DNA of 38,876 nucleotides from Syntrophaceae bacterium UBA2210 (lineage in GTDB: Bacteria > Desulfobacterota > Syntrophia > Syntrophales > UBA2210), in NCBI GenBank assembly GCA_002327865.1, contig DCUQ01000057.1:1884-40759 (forward strand), read 5' to 3'. A model generated the notes under the pieces. The model was not told the origin of the DNA. It did not search any database and saw nothing but the letters and a program-made list of their open reading frames with translations. The stretch's first letter is position 1. Every line of letters begins with the position of its first letter. This document shows positions 30,346 through 38,876 of this stretch, piece after piece. Both the position numbers and the translations under genes were made by a program.

Positions 30346-32766
30346 ATGTCGTATGAAATCAAAAAAGCCGCCGTTATCGGGGCGGGAGTTATGGGCGCTA
30401 CAATAGCGGCTCATCTTGCGAATGCAGGAATCAAGAGTGTGATGCTTGACATTGTGCCTCCCTTTGATCCGAGCGAACAAGATCTGGAAAAGGGGCTGAC
30501 AAAAGACAGTAAGGCATGGCGGAGTAGCTTCGCGATCAACGGATTGAATGGTGCAATAAAATCCAAACCGGCGAGTTTCTATTCTGAGAAGTTCGCGTCG
30601 ATGATAACAACCGGCAACCTTGAAGATGATCTCGATCTCCTTAAAGATGTCGATTTTCTTATCGAAGTGGTTGTAGAAAACATGAAAATCAAGCAGGATC
30701 TCTTCGCGAAGGTTTTAAACATTACAAAACCGGACTGTATTATTGCTACCAATACCTCCGGACTCCCGATTAAGGAAATCTCCTCTAACATGAGCGAGAA
30801 GGACAAGGAACGTTTTCTCGGTGTTCACTTTTTTAACCCCCCTCGCTATATGAAACTTGTTGAGGTCATACCCGGAGAAACAACAAAGAAGGAAATTGTC
30901 GATTACATGACCTGTTTCCTTGAAGATGTTGTCGGTAAGGGTGTTGTCATATGTAAAGACGTTCCCAACTTCATAGCGAACCGTATCGGCGTCTTCGACA
31001 TATCGAACGCGGTAAAGACGATGTTGAAGTATGAGCTTACGATACCGGAATTGGATTCCATTATCGGCAAGGTTCTTGGTCGGCCAGGTTCGGCAATCTG
31101 CGGAACGATCGATCTTGTCGGTATAGATACAGGGTATCATGTCATGAAGAACCTCGTTGAAGCGGTGCACGACGACGAGTGGATAGATACCTTCAAGCCG
31201 CCGGAATTCATGGACAAGATGGTAAACAACAAGTGGCTGGGTAATAAGACTAAACAGGGTTTCTACAAAAAGACAAAGGACGAAAAAGGCAAAAAAGTCA
31301 AACTTGCTCTCGATTATAATACGATGGAGTATGTCCCGTTCAAAAAGTCCCAATATGAATCTGTCAAAGAGGCAGGCAGGAAAGAGGGTGGCTTTGACGA
31401 CAAGTTGAAAGCGCTTTTCTATTCCGAGGAAGATGTTGCCGGTGAAGTCGTACGGGAGTACCTCTGTAAAAACTTTATATATTCGGCAAATCGCATACCG
31501 GAGATATGTGATACAGTTTATCAGGTAGACAACACCATGAAGTGGGGTTACAACCACAAGAAAGGTCCGTTCGAGACATGGGATGCCGTTGGTATTAAAG
31601 AATCTCTGGCGGTGATGAAGAAGCTGAAGTTGAAGGTTCCGCCGAAAATCACCGAGATGTTGAAGAAGGGTTTTGAAACTTTCTATACTAAAAAAGAAGA
31701 CGGCATATACTACTACGATTTCGACAAAAAAGATTATGTAAAGATAGAAGATAATCCCAAGATTATTCTACTGCCGGATCTTAAAGCAAGGAACAGAGTA
31801 GTCAAGGGGAATGCCGGAGCTTCTCTTGTAGACATAGGTGACGGTGTCGCCTGCCTGGAATTTCATACCAAGATGAACGCCATCGATGGCGACATAATAG
31901 GTATGATTTACGACAGTTGTGATATTGTGGAAAAAGAATTTGCTGGCATGATAGTCGCGAATCATGGCACGAATTTCTCGGTAGGCGCTAATATATTTCA
32001 GGTACTCATGGCTGTCCAACAGGGTGAATGGGATATACTCGATCAACTGATTCACGATCTCCAATATGCCAACATGAGAATGAAATATCTGGAGAAACCG
32101 GTCGTAACAGCTCCTGCGGGCATGGCGCTGGGAGGAGGTTGCGAGATAGCCGTTCATGGTCAGCGGTGTCAGCCGGCAGGCGAAACATATATGGGTCTAG
32201 TCGAGGTGGGTGTCGGTGTAATACCTGCCGGAGGCGGTTGCAAAGAGCTGATGGTACGTTGCACGGAAGGTCTTCCGGAAGGTACCGGAGAGGTGCTGAA
32301 TATGCAGCCTATCTATGAAAAGGTGCTGATGAACATAGGACAGGCCAAGGTTGCCACCAGCGCGATAGAGGCAATGGAACTGGGATACATAAGAAAAACG
32401 GAAAATGTCAGCCTAAATCGCGATCATCAGATACGGGATGCCAAGGAACTCGTTTTGGCGATGGCAAAAACTCACAAGAAGAAACAGCCCGACATGATCC
32501 CGGTTATGGGCGAAAATTTAATGGGCATCGCGCATGCCGTTCTATACAACATGAAACATGGAAACTACATGTCCGATTATGACGAACATGTCATAATGAA
32601 ACTCGCATGGGTACTTTCCGGTGGTCAGTGCATGGAGGGCACCTTCGTTACTGAAGATGCGATACTTGACCGTGAGAGAGAAGCTTTCCTCAGTCTGTCA
32701 GGTGAGAAGAAGACGCAGGATCGTATCATGTATATGCTTAAGAAGGGCAAACCGCTTCGTAATTAA
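30346..32766 (+). CDS. fadN: FadN-type 3-hydroxyacyl-CoA dehydrogenase/enoyl-CoA hydratase fusion
   Basis: One polypeptide for steps two and three of beta-oxidation. The frame is open from a TTG at 30298, but AAAAGGAGGA lies before the ATG at 30346 (806 residues). The dehydrogenase is N-terminal, with NAD motif GAGVMGATIAAHLANAG (12-28) and catalytic H160 in GVHFFNPPRYMKL. The crotonase domain is C-terminal (about 510-700), with E600 in ALGGGCEIA and E620 in YMGLVEVG at the two catalytic positions. This order is the reverse of E. coli FadB/FadJ and matches Bacillus FadN. It follows the acyl-CoA dehydrogenase by 60 bases and precedes the thiolase. Confidence 0.94.
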   Translation: MSYEIKKAAVIGAGVMGATIAAHLANAGIKSVMLDIVPPFDPSEQDLEKGLTKDSKAWRSSFAINGLNGAIKSKPASFYSEKFASMITTGNLEDDLDLLKDVDFLIEVVVENMKIKQDLFAKVLNITKPDCIIATNTSGLPIKEISSNMSEKDKERFLGVHFFNPPRYMKLVEVIPGETTKKEIVDYMTCFLEDVVGKGVVICKDVPNFIANRIGVFDISNAVKTMLKYELTIPELDSIIGKVLGRPGSAICGTIDLVGIDTGYHVMKNLVEAVHDDEWIDTFKPPEFMDKMVNNKWLGNKTKQGFYKKTKDEKGKKVKLALDYNTMEYVPFKKSQYESVKEAGRKEGGFDDKLKALFYSEEDVAGEVVREYLCKNFIYSANRIPEICDTVYQVDNTMKWGYNHKKGPFETWDAVGIKESLAVMKKLKLKVPPKITEMLKKGFETFYTKKEDGIYYYDFDKKDYVKIEDNPKIILLPDLKARNRVVKGNAGASLVDIGDGVACLEFHTKMNAIDGDIIGMIYDSCDIVEKEFAGMIVANHGTNFSVGANIFQVLMAVQQGEWDILDQLIHDLQYANMRMKYLEKPVVTAPAGMALGGGCEIAVHGQRCQPAGETYMGLVEVGVGVIPAGGGCKELMVRCTEGLPEGTGEVLNMQPIYEKVLMNIGQAKVATSAIEAMELGYIRKTENVSLNRDHQIRDAKELVLAMAKTHKKKQPDMIPVMGENLMGIAHAVLYNMKHGNYMSDYDEHVIMKLAWVLSGGQCMEGTFVTEDAILDREREAFLSLSGEKKTQDRIMYMLKKGKPLRN

Positions 32767-32836
32767 CTACTATGCTTAGCAGTACGAAGCCACTTGTTGG
32801 ATAACCGTGCTGCATTAGACAATAAGGAGGACTATC

Positions 32837-34024
32837 ATGCGTGAAGCTGTTATTGTTGAAACGGTAAGAAGCCCGGGGGGGCGTTATAAGAGAGGCGGTC
32901 TTGCACAGACCAGAGCGGATGAGATAGGTATTCAAGTGCTTAAAGGACTGATGGAAAAGGTCCCGCAGGTTAAATATGAAGAGGTAGATGATGTAATCTG
33001 TGGCTGCTCTTTTCCCGAAGCCGAACAGGGAATGAACCTCGGCAGGGTGTTGGCACTTGGTGCCGGGTTCCCGGTAACTACATCCGGAATGACTATCAAC
33101 CGTTTCTGTTCCTCAGGATTACAGGCGATTGCCGATGCGACGGCCAAGGTCAGAGCGGGGTGGTCTGATATCATTATAGCCGGTGGTTGCGAAACCATGT
33201 CACATATTCCCATGGGGGGGTGGATATTCCGTCCTCACCCGGATTGGGGCGATCTTCCAATGACATACGTGTCCATGGGAGTAACAGCCGAAAATGTGGC
33301 CGCCACTTATGGTATTACGCGCGAAGACCAGGACAAAATGGGCATGGAGAGTAACAGAAGGGCCTATGAGGCAATTCAGAAGGGATATTGGAAGGAACAA
33401 ATAATTCCTATCAATGCCTGGAAATATGAAAAAGACCGGAACGGGCAGTGGATCAAGACAACAAAATTATTTGATATGGATGACGGTGTAAGATGGCCCG
33501 TTACACTGGATAATATGGCGAAGCTGAAACCCCCTTTTAAAGAGGGTGGATCTGTTACGGCCGGCAATTCTTCCCAGATGACCGACGGGGCGGCGTTTAC
33601 CATGATTATGTCGGCGGAAAAAGCAGATGAACTGGGGTTGAAACCGATTGCCAAACTGACTCATTATGCCGTGGAGGGTAACAAACCGGAAGAGATGGGT
33701 GTCGGTCCTCTTTATGCCATCCCGAAGGTTCTCAAGCTTGCCGGGCTCAAGATAAAAGATGTAGATCTTTTCGAAATCAATGAAGCGTTTGCGGCTCAGG
33801 CTATCTACTGTTGCAGGGAACTTGGCATAGAGAAACGTTACTGGAAAGGCGAGGTTAATCCTAACGGAGGCGCTATTGCCATAGGCCATCCTCTGGGATG
33901 TACCGGGGCTAAACTGTCTTGCCAGTTGTTGCACGAAATGAAGAGAAGAAAAGTAAAACGGGGAATTGTTTCCATGTGTATCGGCGGCGGTATGGGAGCT
34001 GCCGGAATATATGAAATACTGTAG
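32837..34024 (+). CDS. fadA: Acetyl-CoA acyltransferase (3-ketoacyl-CoA thiolase)
   Basis: The thiolase cleaves 3-ketoacyl-CoA with CoA, the last step of beta-oxidation. The acyl-carrying Cys is C91 in NRFCSSGLQAI. The His is H351 in GGAIAIGHPLGCTGAK, and the second Cys is C381 in MCIGGGMG; NEAFAAQA is also intact. At 395 residues it is full length. AAGGAGGA precedes the ATG. It is last in the tetR-acyl-CoA dehydrogenase-fadN-fadA operon and is followed by a terminator. Activity towards acetoacetyl-CoA in the biosynthetic direction cannot be excluded, but context favours degradation. Confidence 0.95.
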   Translation: MREAVIVETVRSPGGRYKRGGLAQTRADEIGIQVLKGLMEKVPQVKYEEVDDVICGCSFPEAEQGMNLGRVLALGAGFPVTTSGMTINRFCSSGLQAIADATAKVRAGWSDIIIAGGCETMSHIPMGGWIFRPHPDWGDLPMTYVSMGVTAENVAATYGITREDQDKMGMESNRRAYEAIQKGYWKEQIIPINAWKYEKDRNGQWIKTTKLFDMDDGVRWPVTLDNMAKLKPPFKEGGSVTAGNSSQMTDGAAFTMIMSAEKADELGLKPIAKLTHYAVEGNKPEEMGVGPLYAIPKVLKLAGLKIKDVDLFEINEAFAAQAIYCCRELGIEKRYWKGEVNPNGGAIAIGHPLGCTGAKLSCQLLHEMKRRKVKRGIVSMCIGGGMGAAGIYEIL

Positions 34025-34050
34025 ACATAAAGAGTGTAGTATCTAGTCTG

Positions 34051-34083
34051 AAGAAGCCATGTTCCTTGTGACCATGGCTTCTT
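34051..34083 (+). terminator. Terminator of the beta-oxidation operon
   Basis: AAGAAGCCATG (34051-34061) and CATGGCTTCTT (34073-34083) form a perfect 11-bp stem with an 11-base loop, 27 bases after the thiolase stop. The T-run after it is short and interrupted. Confidence 0.75.
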
Positions 34084-34193
34084 TGATTTATAATAGCAAC
34101 ATTACGATTAGTTGTAGTTGTCAGAAGGGTTCAAGGATTCACGGGGCCGAGGATTCGAGTGAAAGTAACAAAAATTAGAACGGAGTAATGACT

Positions 34194-35006
34194 ATGAAAA
34201 TTGGTGTGATCCAGTTTGAACCGCTGTTTGGCGAAATAGACAGCAATCTTCAGAGAACCCGGGATCTGATAATGAAATCCGATGCGGATCTTCTGGTTCT
34301 TCCGGAACTGTTCAATACCGGCTACCTGTTCACATCAAAGGAAGAAGCGCTCTCCTGTTCCGAAGAAATACCAGGTGGAAAGACGACACAGTTTTTATGC
34401 GCTATGGCCAGAGAAAGGGGAGTTATTATCGCAGGCGGGGTTGCTGAAAAGAGCGGAGACAGGATATTCAATTCTGCTGTTCTTGTCTCTCCGGATGGTT
34501 ATATCGGAAGATACAGGAAGGTACACCTCTTCTTTGAGGAAAAGCTCTGGTTTGATCCCGGGGATGAGGGGTTCGCAGTTTATGACACAGGTTCGTGTAA
34601 GGTGGGGATCATGATATGTTTCGACTGGTTTTTCCCAGAATCGACGCGTATTCTGTCGCTCATGGGTGCCGATATCATTTGTCACCCCGCTAACCTGGTG
34701 ATGCCCTTCTGTCAGGATGCGATGAAGACAAGATGCCTGGAAAATCATGTTTTTGCCATAACGGCCAACAGAATCGGTACCGAAAACAGGGGAGGGAGAT
34801 CACTTTCTTTTACCGGTGAAAGCCAGATAACCGGACCCGATGGCATGGTCCTCCGCCGTGCCGGCAAGGATTCCGAAGAAGCGATGACAACTGAGATAGA
34901 CGTTACGGCGGCCCTTGACAAGAGATTAAACATATACAACGATCTGTTTGCCGACAGGAAACCGGAATTCTATGGAAATCTCACCGCTTGTAACGAAGGT
35001 CGATAG
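34194..35006 (+). CDS. Nitrilase-superfamily carbon-nitrogen hydrolase
   Basis: A cytoplasmic amidohydrolase with the Glu-Lys-Cys triad: E38 (VLPELFNTGY), K109 (YRKVHLF) and C142 (IMICFDWFFPES). The ATG at 34188 is only two bases from GGAG, whereas the ATG at 34194 is well spaced, so I start there (270 residues). Length and motifs fit the omega-amidase / N-carbamoyl-amine hydrolase branches rather than true nitrilases, but substrate assignment by eye is not safe. It stands alone: a terminator lies before it, and a separate promoter follows before the next gene. Confidence 0.88.
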   Translation: MKIGVIQFEPLFGEIDSNLQRTRDLIMKSDADLLVLPELFNTGYLFTSKEEALSCSEEIPGGKTTQFLCAMARERGVIIAGGVAEKSGDRIFNSAVLVSPDGYIGRYRKVHLFFEEKLWFDPGDEGFAVYDTGSCKVGIMICFDWFFPESTRILSLMGADIICHPANLVMPFCQDAMKTRCLENHVFAITANRIGTENRGGRSLSFTGESQITGPDGMVLRRAGKDSEEAMTTEIDVTAALDKRLNIYNDLFADRKPEFYGNLTACNEGR

Positions 35007-35094
35007 AGCAGGGGGATGTATTCTCTTTCCCCGGAGCGAATCTTCCGGTTATTTAGTCTGCAGTAAGGCCAATAATATCTCTAAGTTTTTTTTC

Positions 35095-35123
35095 TTGACA
35101 TACCATCTCTTTGCTCTTAAAAC
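35095..35123 (+). promoter_or_regulatory. Promoter of the vWA-OmpA lipoprotein gene
   Basis: TTGACA (35095-35100), 17-base spacer, TAAAAC (35118-35123, 4 of 6). The leader before the ATG at 35196 is about 65 bases. Confidence 0.6.
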
Positions 35124-35195
35124 TTAAAACAGTTTAGAAGAATAGGGTAGTTACAAAATGGGGTGTAACATTTATTTTTTTATGGGGAGGTGGCT

Positions 35196-36239
35196 ATGAA
35201 AACGGACAGATTTAAAACAATGTTGATTGTTTTCGTTGTTCTGCTGTTTGCCGGTTGTGCAGGACAACAGGTAAAAACGGATATGTCAGCTTTTACACCT
35301 GTCGCGCTGGAGGGAAAAGGATTTACCTTAAAGGCGGATAACTTCCTCGTGATTATGGATACTTCTGCGTCGATGAATGAACTGTATAAAGGTGACAGTA
35401 AGTTCAGTCTGGAGAAAGGAACAATAGACCGTATGAACCGGACGATTGCGGGTCTTGACCTGAAAGGGGCCCTGAGGGCATTTGGTCAGGGACGGGACAC
35501 CACTCTGCTTTATGGGCTTACGGATTATACGGCCTCCGGCCTGAAAGAAGGGCTTGTCAAAGCTTCCTATGCCGATGGCAACAGCCCGCTTTATGCCGCT
35601 ATCAATTACGCAAAAGAGGATCTTCAATCCACGTCAGGTCCCATAGCCCTTATCATTTTCAGCGACGCTAAGGAGATGGATAAAACGCTCGCGATAAACT
35701 CGGCAAAAGGAATAAAAGAGGCTTTTGGTGACAGGATTTGCATTTACACGGTTTTGATAGGGGATGATGAAACCGGAAGAAAACTCATGAAGGAAATTTC
35801 CGAAGTAGGCTCATGCGGATTCGCAACCGACGCTGACAGTATTTTCAGCGCGCGTGATATGGCCGATTTTTCCAGAGAAGTATTTCTGGGCGACCGTGTA
35901 AAGAGCTGGGTCTTAACCGGTATAGAGTTCGAGTTTGCCAGTGCCGCTATTACTTCTGATTCCCGCCCCATCCTGGATAAGGCGTTGAAAGTTTTGAAAG
36001 ATAATCCTTCGGTAAAGGTTCGTATTGAAGGACATACCGACAATATCGGCAGCGAATCCTATAACCAGATACTCTCTGAAAACAGGGCAAAGGCGGTAAT
36101 GAATTACTTTATCGAAAAGGGAGTAAGTGCGAATCGCCTTTCTTCCGTCGGTTACGGGTATACGCGGCCTGTCTCCGGTAACGAAACAGCCGAGGGCAGG
36201 AATAAAAATCGCCGGGTAGAGTTAATTACGGTTAAATAA
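35196..36239 (+). CDS. Lipoprotein with von Willebrand A domain and OmpA-type peptidoglycan-binding domain
   Basis: GGGGAGG supports the ATG at 35196 over the GTG at 35190 (347 residues). The signal peptide ends in the lipobox LFAGC with lipid Cys at 21. A von Willebrand A domain follows (about 48-225), with the metal-site motif DTSAS (55-59), a TDYTASG segment and IALIIFSDAKEMD. The C-terminal OmpA domain (about 235-347) has IEFEFASAAITSDSRPILDK and GHTDNIGS with SENRAKAV, the Asp and Arg that bind diaminopimelate. It should sit in the outer membrane's periplasmic face attached to peptidoglycan, with the A domain free to bind a protein partner (inference). It appears to be a single-gene unit. 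Confidence 0.9.
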   Translation: MKTDRFKTMLIVFVVLLFAGCAGQQVKTDMSAFTPVALEGKGFTLKADNFLVIMDTSASMNELYKGDSKFSLEKGTIDRMNRTIAGLDLKGALRAFGQGRDTTLLYGLTDYTASGLKEGLVKASYADGNSPLYAAINYAKEDLQSTSGPIALIIFSDAKEMDKTLAINSAKGIKEAFGDRICIYTVLIGDDETGRKLMKEISEVGSCGFATDADSIFSARDMADFSREVFLGDRVKSWVLTGIEFEFASAAITSDSRPILDKALKVLKDNPSVKVRIEGHTDNIGSESYNQILSENRAKAVMNYFIEKGVSANRLSSVGYGYTRPVSGNETAEGRNKNRRVELITVK

Positions 36240-36252
36240 CATTTAAGTAACG

Positions 36253-36291
36253 AGAGAGGGTAATGCGCATTTCTTACGCATGACCCTCTCT
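36253..36291. terminator. Shared terminator between the lipoprotein gene and glyS
   Basis: AGAGAGGGTAATGCG (36253-36267) pairs with CGCATGACCCTCTCT (36277-36291) with one mismatch and a 9-base loop; TTTAAT follows on the plus strand. The two genes converge here. Confidence 0.82.
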
Positions 36292-36297
36292 TTAATA

Positions 36298-38370
36298 TCA
36301 AGAATCGATCACGATTTTAGAGAAGTCGGCAATTCTGTAAAAAAGGTTTGATATCTCTTCCAGAAGTGACAGTCTGTTGAACCTTATTTTTTCATCCTCC
36401 GCCATGACCATTACTTCATCGAAGAAACTGTCGACGGGCTTCCGGAGGCTCGCCATTTTGGACAGCGCATCGCCGTATTCGCCGTTGTCTATGTATTCGT
36501 TTGCCGTTCCCCGTATTTCGATAAACGCGTGGTAGAGATTATTCTCGGCACTTGAATCGAAGACAGACGGATCAACCGTTCCATCCTCAAAGTTTTTGAG
36601 AATATTGACGACACGTTTAAAGGCAACTGCCAGCGGTTCGAAGTCGGGATGATCTTTGAATGCCTCCATGGCTTCTATCTTTTTCAGGGACTGGACGATA
36701 TCGGATATACCCCCTGAAAGCACGGCATCGACTACATCGTACGAATGTCCCTGTGATATCAGCTGATTTTCAAATCTTCCTTTAAGAAAATTCATGACAT
36801 CCGATTTTGTCTCCTCCGGTGTCCTTTTCAGTTTTCCGGCAAGGACTGAAATGCTTTTGTCCACCAGTTTAGCAAGATCAAGTCGATAATTCCTGTCTGC
36901 GATGATGTTGATAATACCGAGAGCCTGTCGCCTCAGGGCGTAAGGATCAGCGGTTCCTGTCGGGATCAGACCGACGCCGAAGCAACCCGCAATCGTGTCC
37001 ATCTTGTCAGCTATGCTGACGATGGCTCCCTCATCTGTTTCCGGAAGATTACCGCCGGCGGAAACAGGCAGGTAATGTTCATAGATCGCCTTTGCAATAA
37101 TGGGATCTTCGCCCTGTATCAGGGCGTATTCTCTCCCCATTATACCCTGAAGCTCGGTGAACTCGTAAACCATGCGGGTCTCCAGATCCGCCTTGCAGAG
37201 CACGGCAACCCGGTCCACCTGTTTCATTATTCGAGGGTCTATTTCTTTCGTTATGTACGACGCAAGATCCCTGAAGCGCATGACCTTTTCATAAGATGTT
37301 CCCAAGAGTGTATGGAATATGACATTTTTCAGATCTTCCAGGTAGTTTTCCAGAGGAGTTTTCTGGTCTTCCTCGAAGAAGAACCTGGCATCGGCAAGCC
37401 GGGCTCTTATGACTTTCTCATTGCCACGGGTTACCACCGAAGGATTTCGGGACAGTGTATTGTTTATGGTAATGAAATATGGAAGCAAATCGCCTTCTGC
37501 GTTGACGATGGGAAAATATTTCTGATGTTTCATCATGGCTGTAACCAGGACTTCTTTAGGGAGTGCGAGATATTCCCTGTCGAAGCTTCCTCTTACCACG
37601 GAAGGGTATTCGACAAGAAAACTCACCTCTTGCAGAAGGTCCTCGTTTTCAAGAACGGCGCCTGAGACTTCTTCGGCAGCCTTTCCCGATTCACTCAATA
37701 TAATATTCCTTCTTTCGACGGGGTCCGCAATGACTAAACGCTCTTTTGTTTTTTCAAGATAGCGTTCAAAGTCTTCGACAACAAAAGTTTCAGGAGCCAT
37801 AAACCTGTGCCCGCGGCTCTTATTTCCGCTGTCTACGTTTTCTATGCTGAATGGAACAACTTCGCCTCCGAAGAGCGCCAGTATCCAGTGGATCGGTCTC
37901 GCGAAGCGAACATCCAGATCCATCCATCGCATCGATTTCTGGAAAGGGATGGAAAGGATAAACCGCGGCAGGAGATCAGCCAGAATAATCTTCGTATATT
38001 CACCGGTGATTTTTTTACGTGAGCATATCTGTTTTCCCTTTGGAGTCTCTATTATCTCCAGTTCACGGACGTCGATTCCCTGTCCCCTGGCGAATCCGAT
38101 GGCCGCTTTTGTAGGGTTACCCTTTTCGTCAAATGCCACGCTTGTCGAGGGCCCTATTTTTTCCAGCAATTGATCCTTCTGCTTTTCTTCCACATCTTTA
38201 ACCGACAGTAAGAGCCTTCTCGGTGTGCCCATGGTTTTTATGGCACCGTGGCCGATACGGTTTTCGGAAAACTCCCGCGTAATTATTTTTTCCATATCCT
38301 TCAGCGCTTTCGGAAGAAAAGCGGCCGGGATCTCTTCGGTTCCTATTTCCAGCAATAATTCTTTGGCCAT
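36298..38370 (-). CDS. glyS: Glycyl-tRNA synthetase beta subunit
   Basis: The beta subunit of the bacterial alpha2-beta2 glycyl-tRNA synthetase binds tRNA-Gly. It opens with the conserved LLLEIGTEEIPAAFLPKAL, then GTPRRL and GPSTSVAFDEKGNPTKAAIGF, and has VEYPSVVRGSFD and HQKYFPI in the middle. An anticodon-binding DALR-like part lies at the end. At 690 residues it is full length. It begins eight bases after glyQ, with AGGAG as ribosome-binding site. Confidence 0.97.
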   Translation of the reverse strand: MAKELLLEIGTEEIPAAFLPKALKDMEKIITREFSENRIGHGAIKTMGTPRRLLLSVKDVEEKQKDQLLEKIGPSTSVAFDEKGNPTKAAIGFARGQGIDVRELEIIETPKGKQICSRKKITGEYTKIILADLLPRFILSIPFQKSMRWMDLDVRFARPIHWILALFGGEVVPFSIENVDSGNKSRGHRFMAPETFVVEDFERYLEKTKERLVIADPVERRNIILSESGKAAEEVSGAVLENEDLLQEVSFLVEYPSVVRGSFDREYLALPKEVLVTAMMKHQKYFPIVNAEGDLLPYFITINNTLSRNPSVVTRGNEKVIRARLADARFFFEEDQKTPLENYLEDLKNVIFHTLLGTSYEKVMRFRDLASYITKEIDPRIMKQVDRVAVLCKADLETRMVYEFTELQGIMGREYALIQGEDPIIAKAIYEHYLPVSAGGNLPETDEGAIVSIADKMDTIAGCFGVGLIPTGTADPYALRRQALGIINIIADRNYRLDLAKLVDKSISVLAGKLKRTPEETKSDVMNFLKGRFENQLISQGHSYDVVDAVLSGGISDIVQSLKKIEAMEAFKDHPDFEPLAVAFKRVVNILKNFEDGTVDPSVFDSSAENNLYHAFIEIRGTANEYIDNGEYGDALSKMASLRKPVDSFFDEVMVMAEDEKIRFNRLSLLEEISNLFYRIADFSKIVIDS

Positions 38371-38378
38371 GAGAAAAA

Positions 38379-38876
38379 TTAACTCCTGTTGAACTTTCCG
38401 GTAAGGGGGTATCCCATCTCTTCCCGTTGTTTTGAGTATCCTTCGGCGCTGAGACGTGCAAGATTTCGAACCCTTCCTATGTAACTTGTTCGCTCATTCA
38501 CGCTTATGGCACCCCTTGCATCCAGTATGTTGAACACATGCGAACATTTCAGGCAATAGTCATATGTGGGAAGGACAAGACCCCTCTGTGCGGTTTTCAT
38601 CGATTCCGCTTCGTAAATATCGAAGAGTTTTCTCAACATAACAGTATCCGCCTCTTCAAACTGGTAGGTGGAAAACTCGACTTCGCCTTTGTGGTGGACA
38701 TCTCCATACTTTATGCCGTGTCCCCACTCAAGGTCGTAAACGTTATCAATCTCCTGAAGATACATTGCGATTCGCTCGATGCCGTATGTTATTTCAACGC
38801 ATATCGGATGCAAATCTATCCCGCCTACCTGTTGGAAATATGTGAATTGTGTAATCTCCATGCCGTCGAGCCAGAC
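38379..38876 (-). CDS. glyQ: Glycyl-tRNA synthetase alpha subunit, 5' end cut by the window
   Basis: The alpha subunit carries the class II catalytic core. The C-terminal part of about 165 residues is visible; the frame stays open to the window edge, starting [19 protein letters not shown], an internal sequence of the family. The full protein of about 290-300 residues would extend roughly 130 residues beyond 38876, so the Met in DGMEIT is not the start. [20 protein letters not shown] and [13 protein letters not shown] are conserved. The gene is directly upstream of glyS. Confidence 0.96.
   Translation of the reverse strand, partial: VWLDGMEITQFTYFQQVGGIDLHPICVEITYGIERIAMYLQEIDNVYDLEWGHGIKYGDVHHKGEVEFSTYQFEEADTVMLRKLFDIYEAESMKTAQRGLVLPTYDYCLKCSHVFNILDARGAISVNERTSYIGRVRNLARLSAEGYSKQREEMGYPLTGKFNRS

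Overview
The window looks like a chromosomal segment of an anaerobic Desulfobacterota (former Deltaproteobacteria) bacterium, probably near the syntrophic or sulfate-reducing orders. This is inferred from gene content: a PAS sigma-54 activator of deltaproteobacterial style, a fused TAXI-type TRAP transporter with a DUF1850 partner, a fused ADP-forming acyl-CoA synthetase, a siroheme decarboxylase (AhbA/B) protein, an F0 subunit c with a signal-peptide-like presequence, a beta-oxidation operon, and two-subunit glycyl-tRNA synthetase. No rRNA, tRNA, CRISPR array or intact mobile element was seen.

Layout. 158-3213 (minus): DUF364/DUF4213 protein, MobB, a small membrane protein and a PAS-AAA-Fis sigma-54 activator. 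3339-6213 (plus): a large MscS-type channel behind a near-consensus promoter, then a CorA-type transporter. 6431-14175 (plus): a complete tryptophan operon, trpL-trpE-G-D-C-F-B-A, followed by a prephenate dehydrogenase. Its leader has a 22-residue peptide with three consecutive Trp codons and a classical attenuator; a 40-bp perfect palindrome lies just before trpE. 14372-21808 (plus): an RpiR/SIS regulator, TAXI binding protein, DUF1850 protein, fused TRAP permease, ADP-forming acyl-CoA synthetase and crotonase. This reads as one cassette for import, CoA activation and processing of an organic acid. 21953-22726: a secreted ComEA-like helix-hairpin-helix protein and one siroheme-decarboxylase-type protein.

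22788-25069: F0 genes. atpZ, atpI and atpB overlap one another on the plus strand, behind a promoter that would make atpZ mRNA almost leaderless. atpE (subunit c) lies on the opposite strand, convergent with atpB, with its own promoter and a strong shared terminator. 25278-27169 (minus): an 80-residue protein, a formate/nitrite-family channel, a membrane-anchored OB-fold-like protein, and a 47-residue two-helix membrane protein short enough to be easily missed.

27612-34024 (plus): a TetR regulator behind three TTGGTCA-type half-sites, an acyl-CoA dehydrogenase with C-terminal extension, a FadN-type hydroxyacyl-CoA dehydrogenase/enoyl-CoA hydratase fusion and a thiolase: all four reactions of the beta-oxidation spiral, closed by a terminator. 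34194-36239 (plus): a nitrilase-superfamily amidohydrolase and a lipoprotein combining a von Willebrand A domain with an OmpA-type peptidoglycan-binding domain. 36298-38876 (minus): glyS and the 3' part of glyQ, cut by the window edge.

Starts were moved downstream from the longest reading frame where a Shine-Dalgarno sequence clearly favours an internal ATG. Family assignments rest on motifs recognised by eye; no database search was run.
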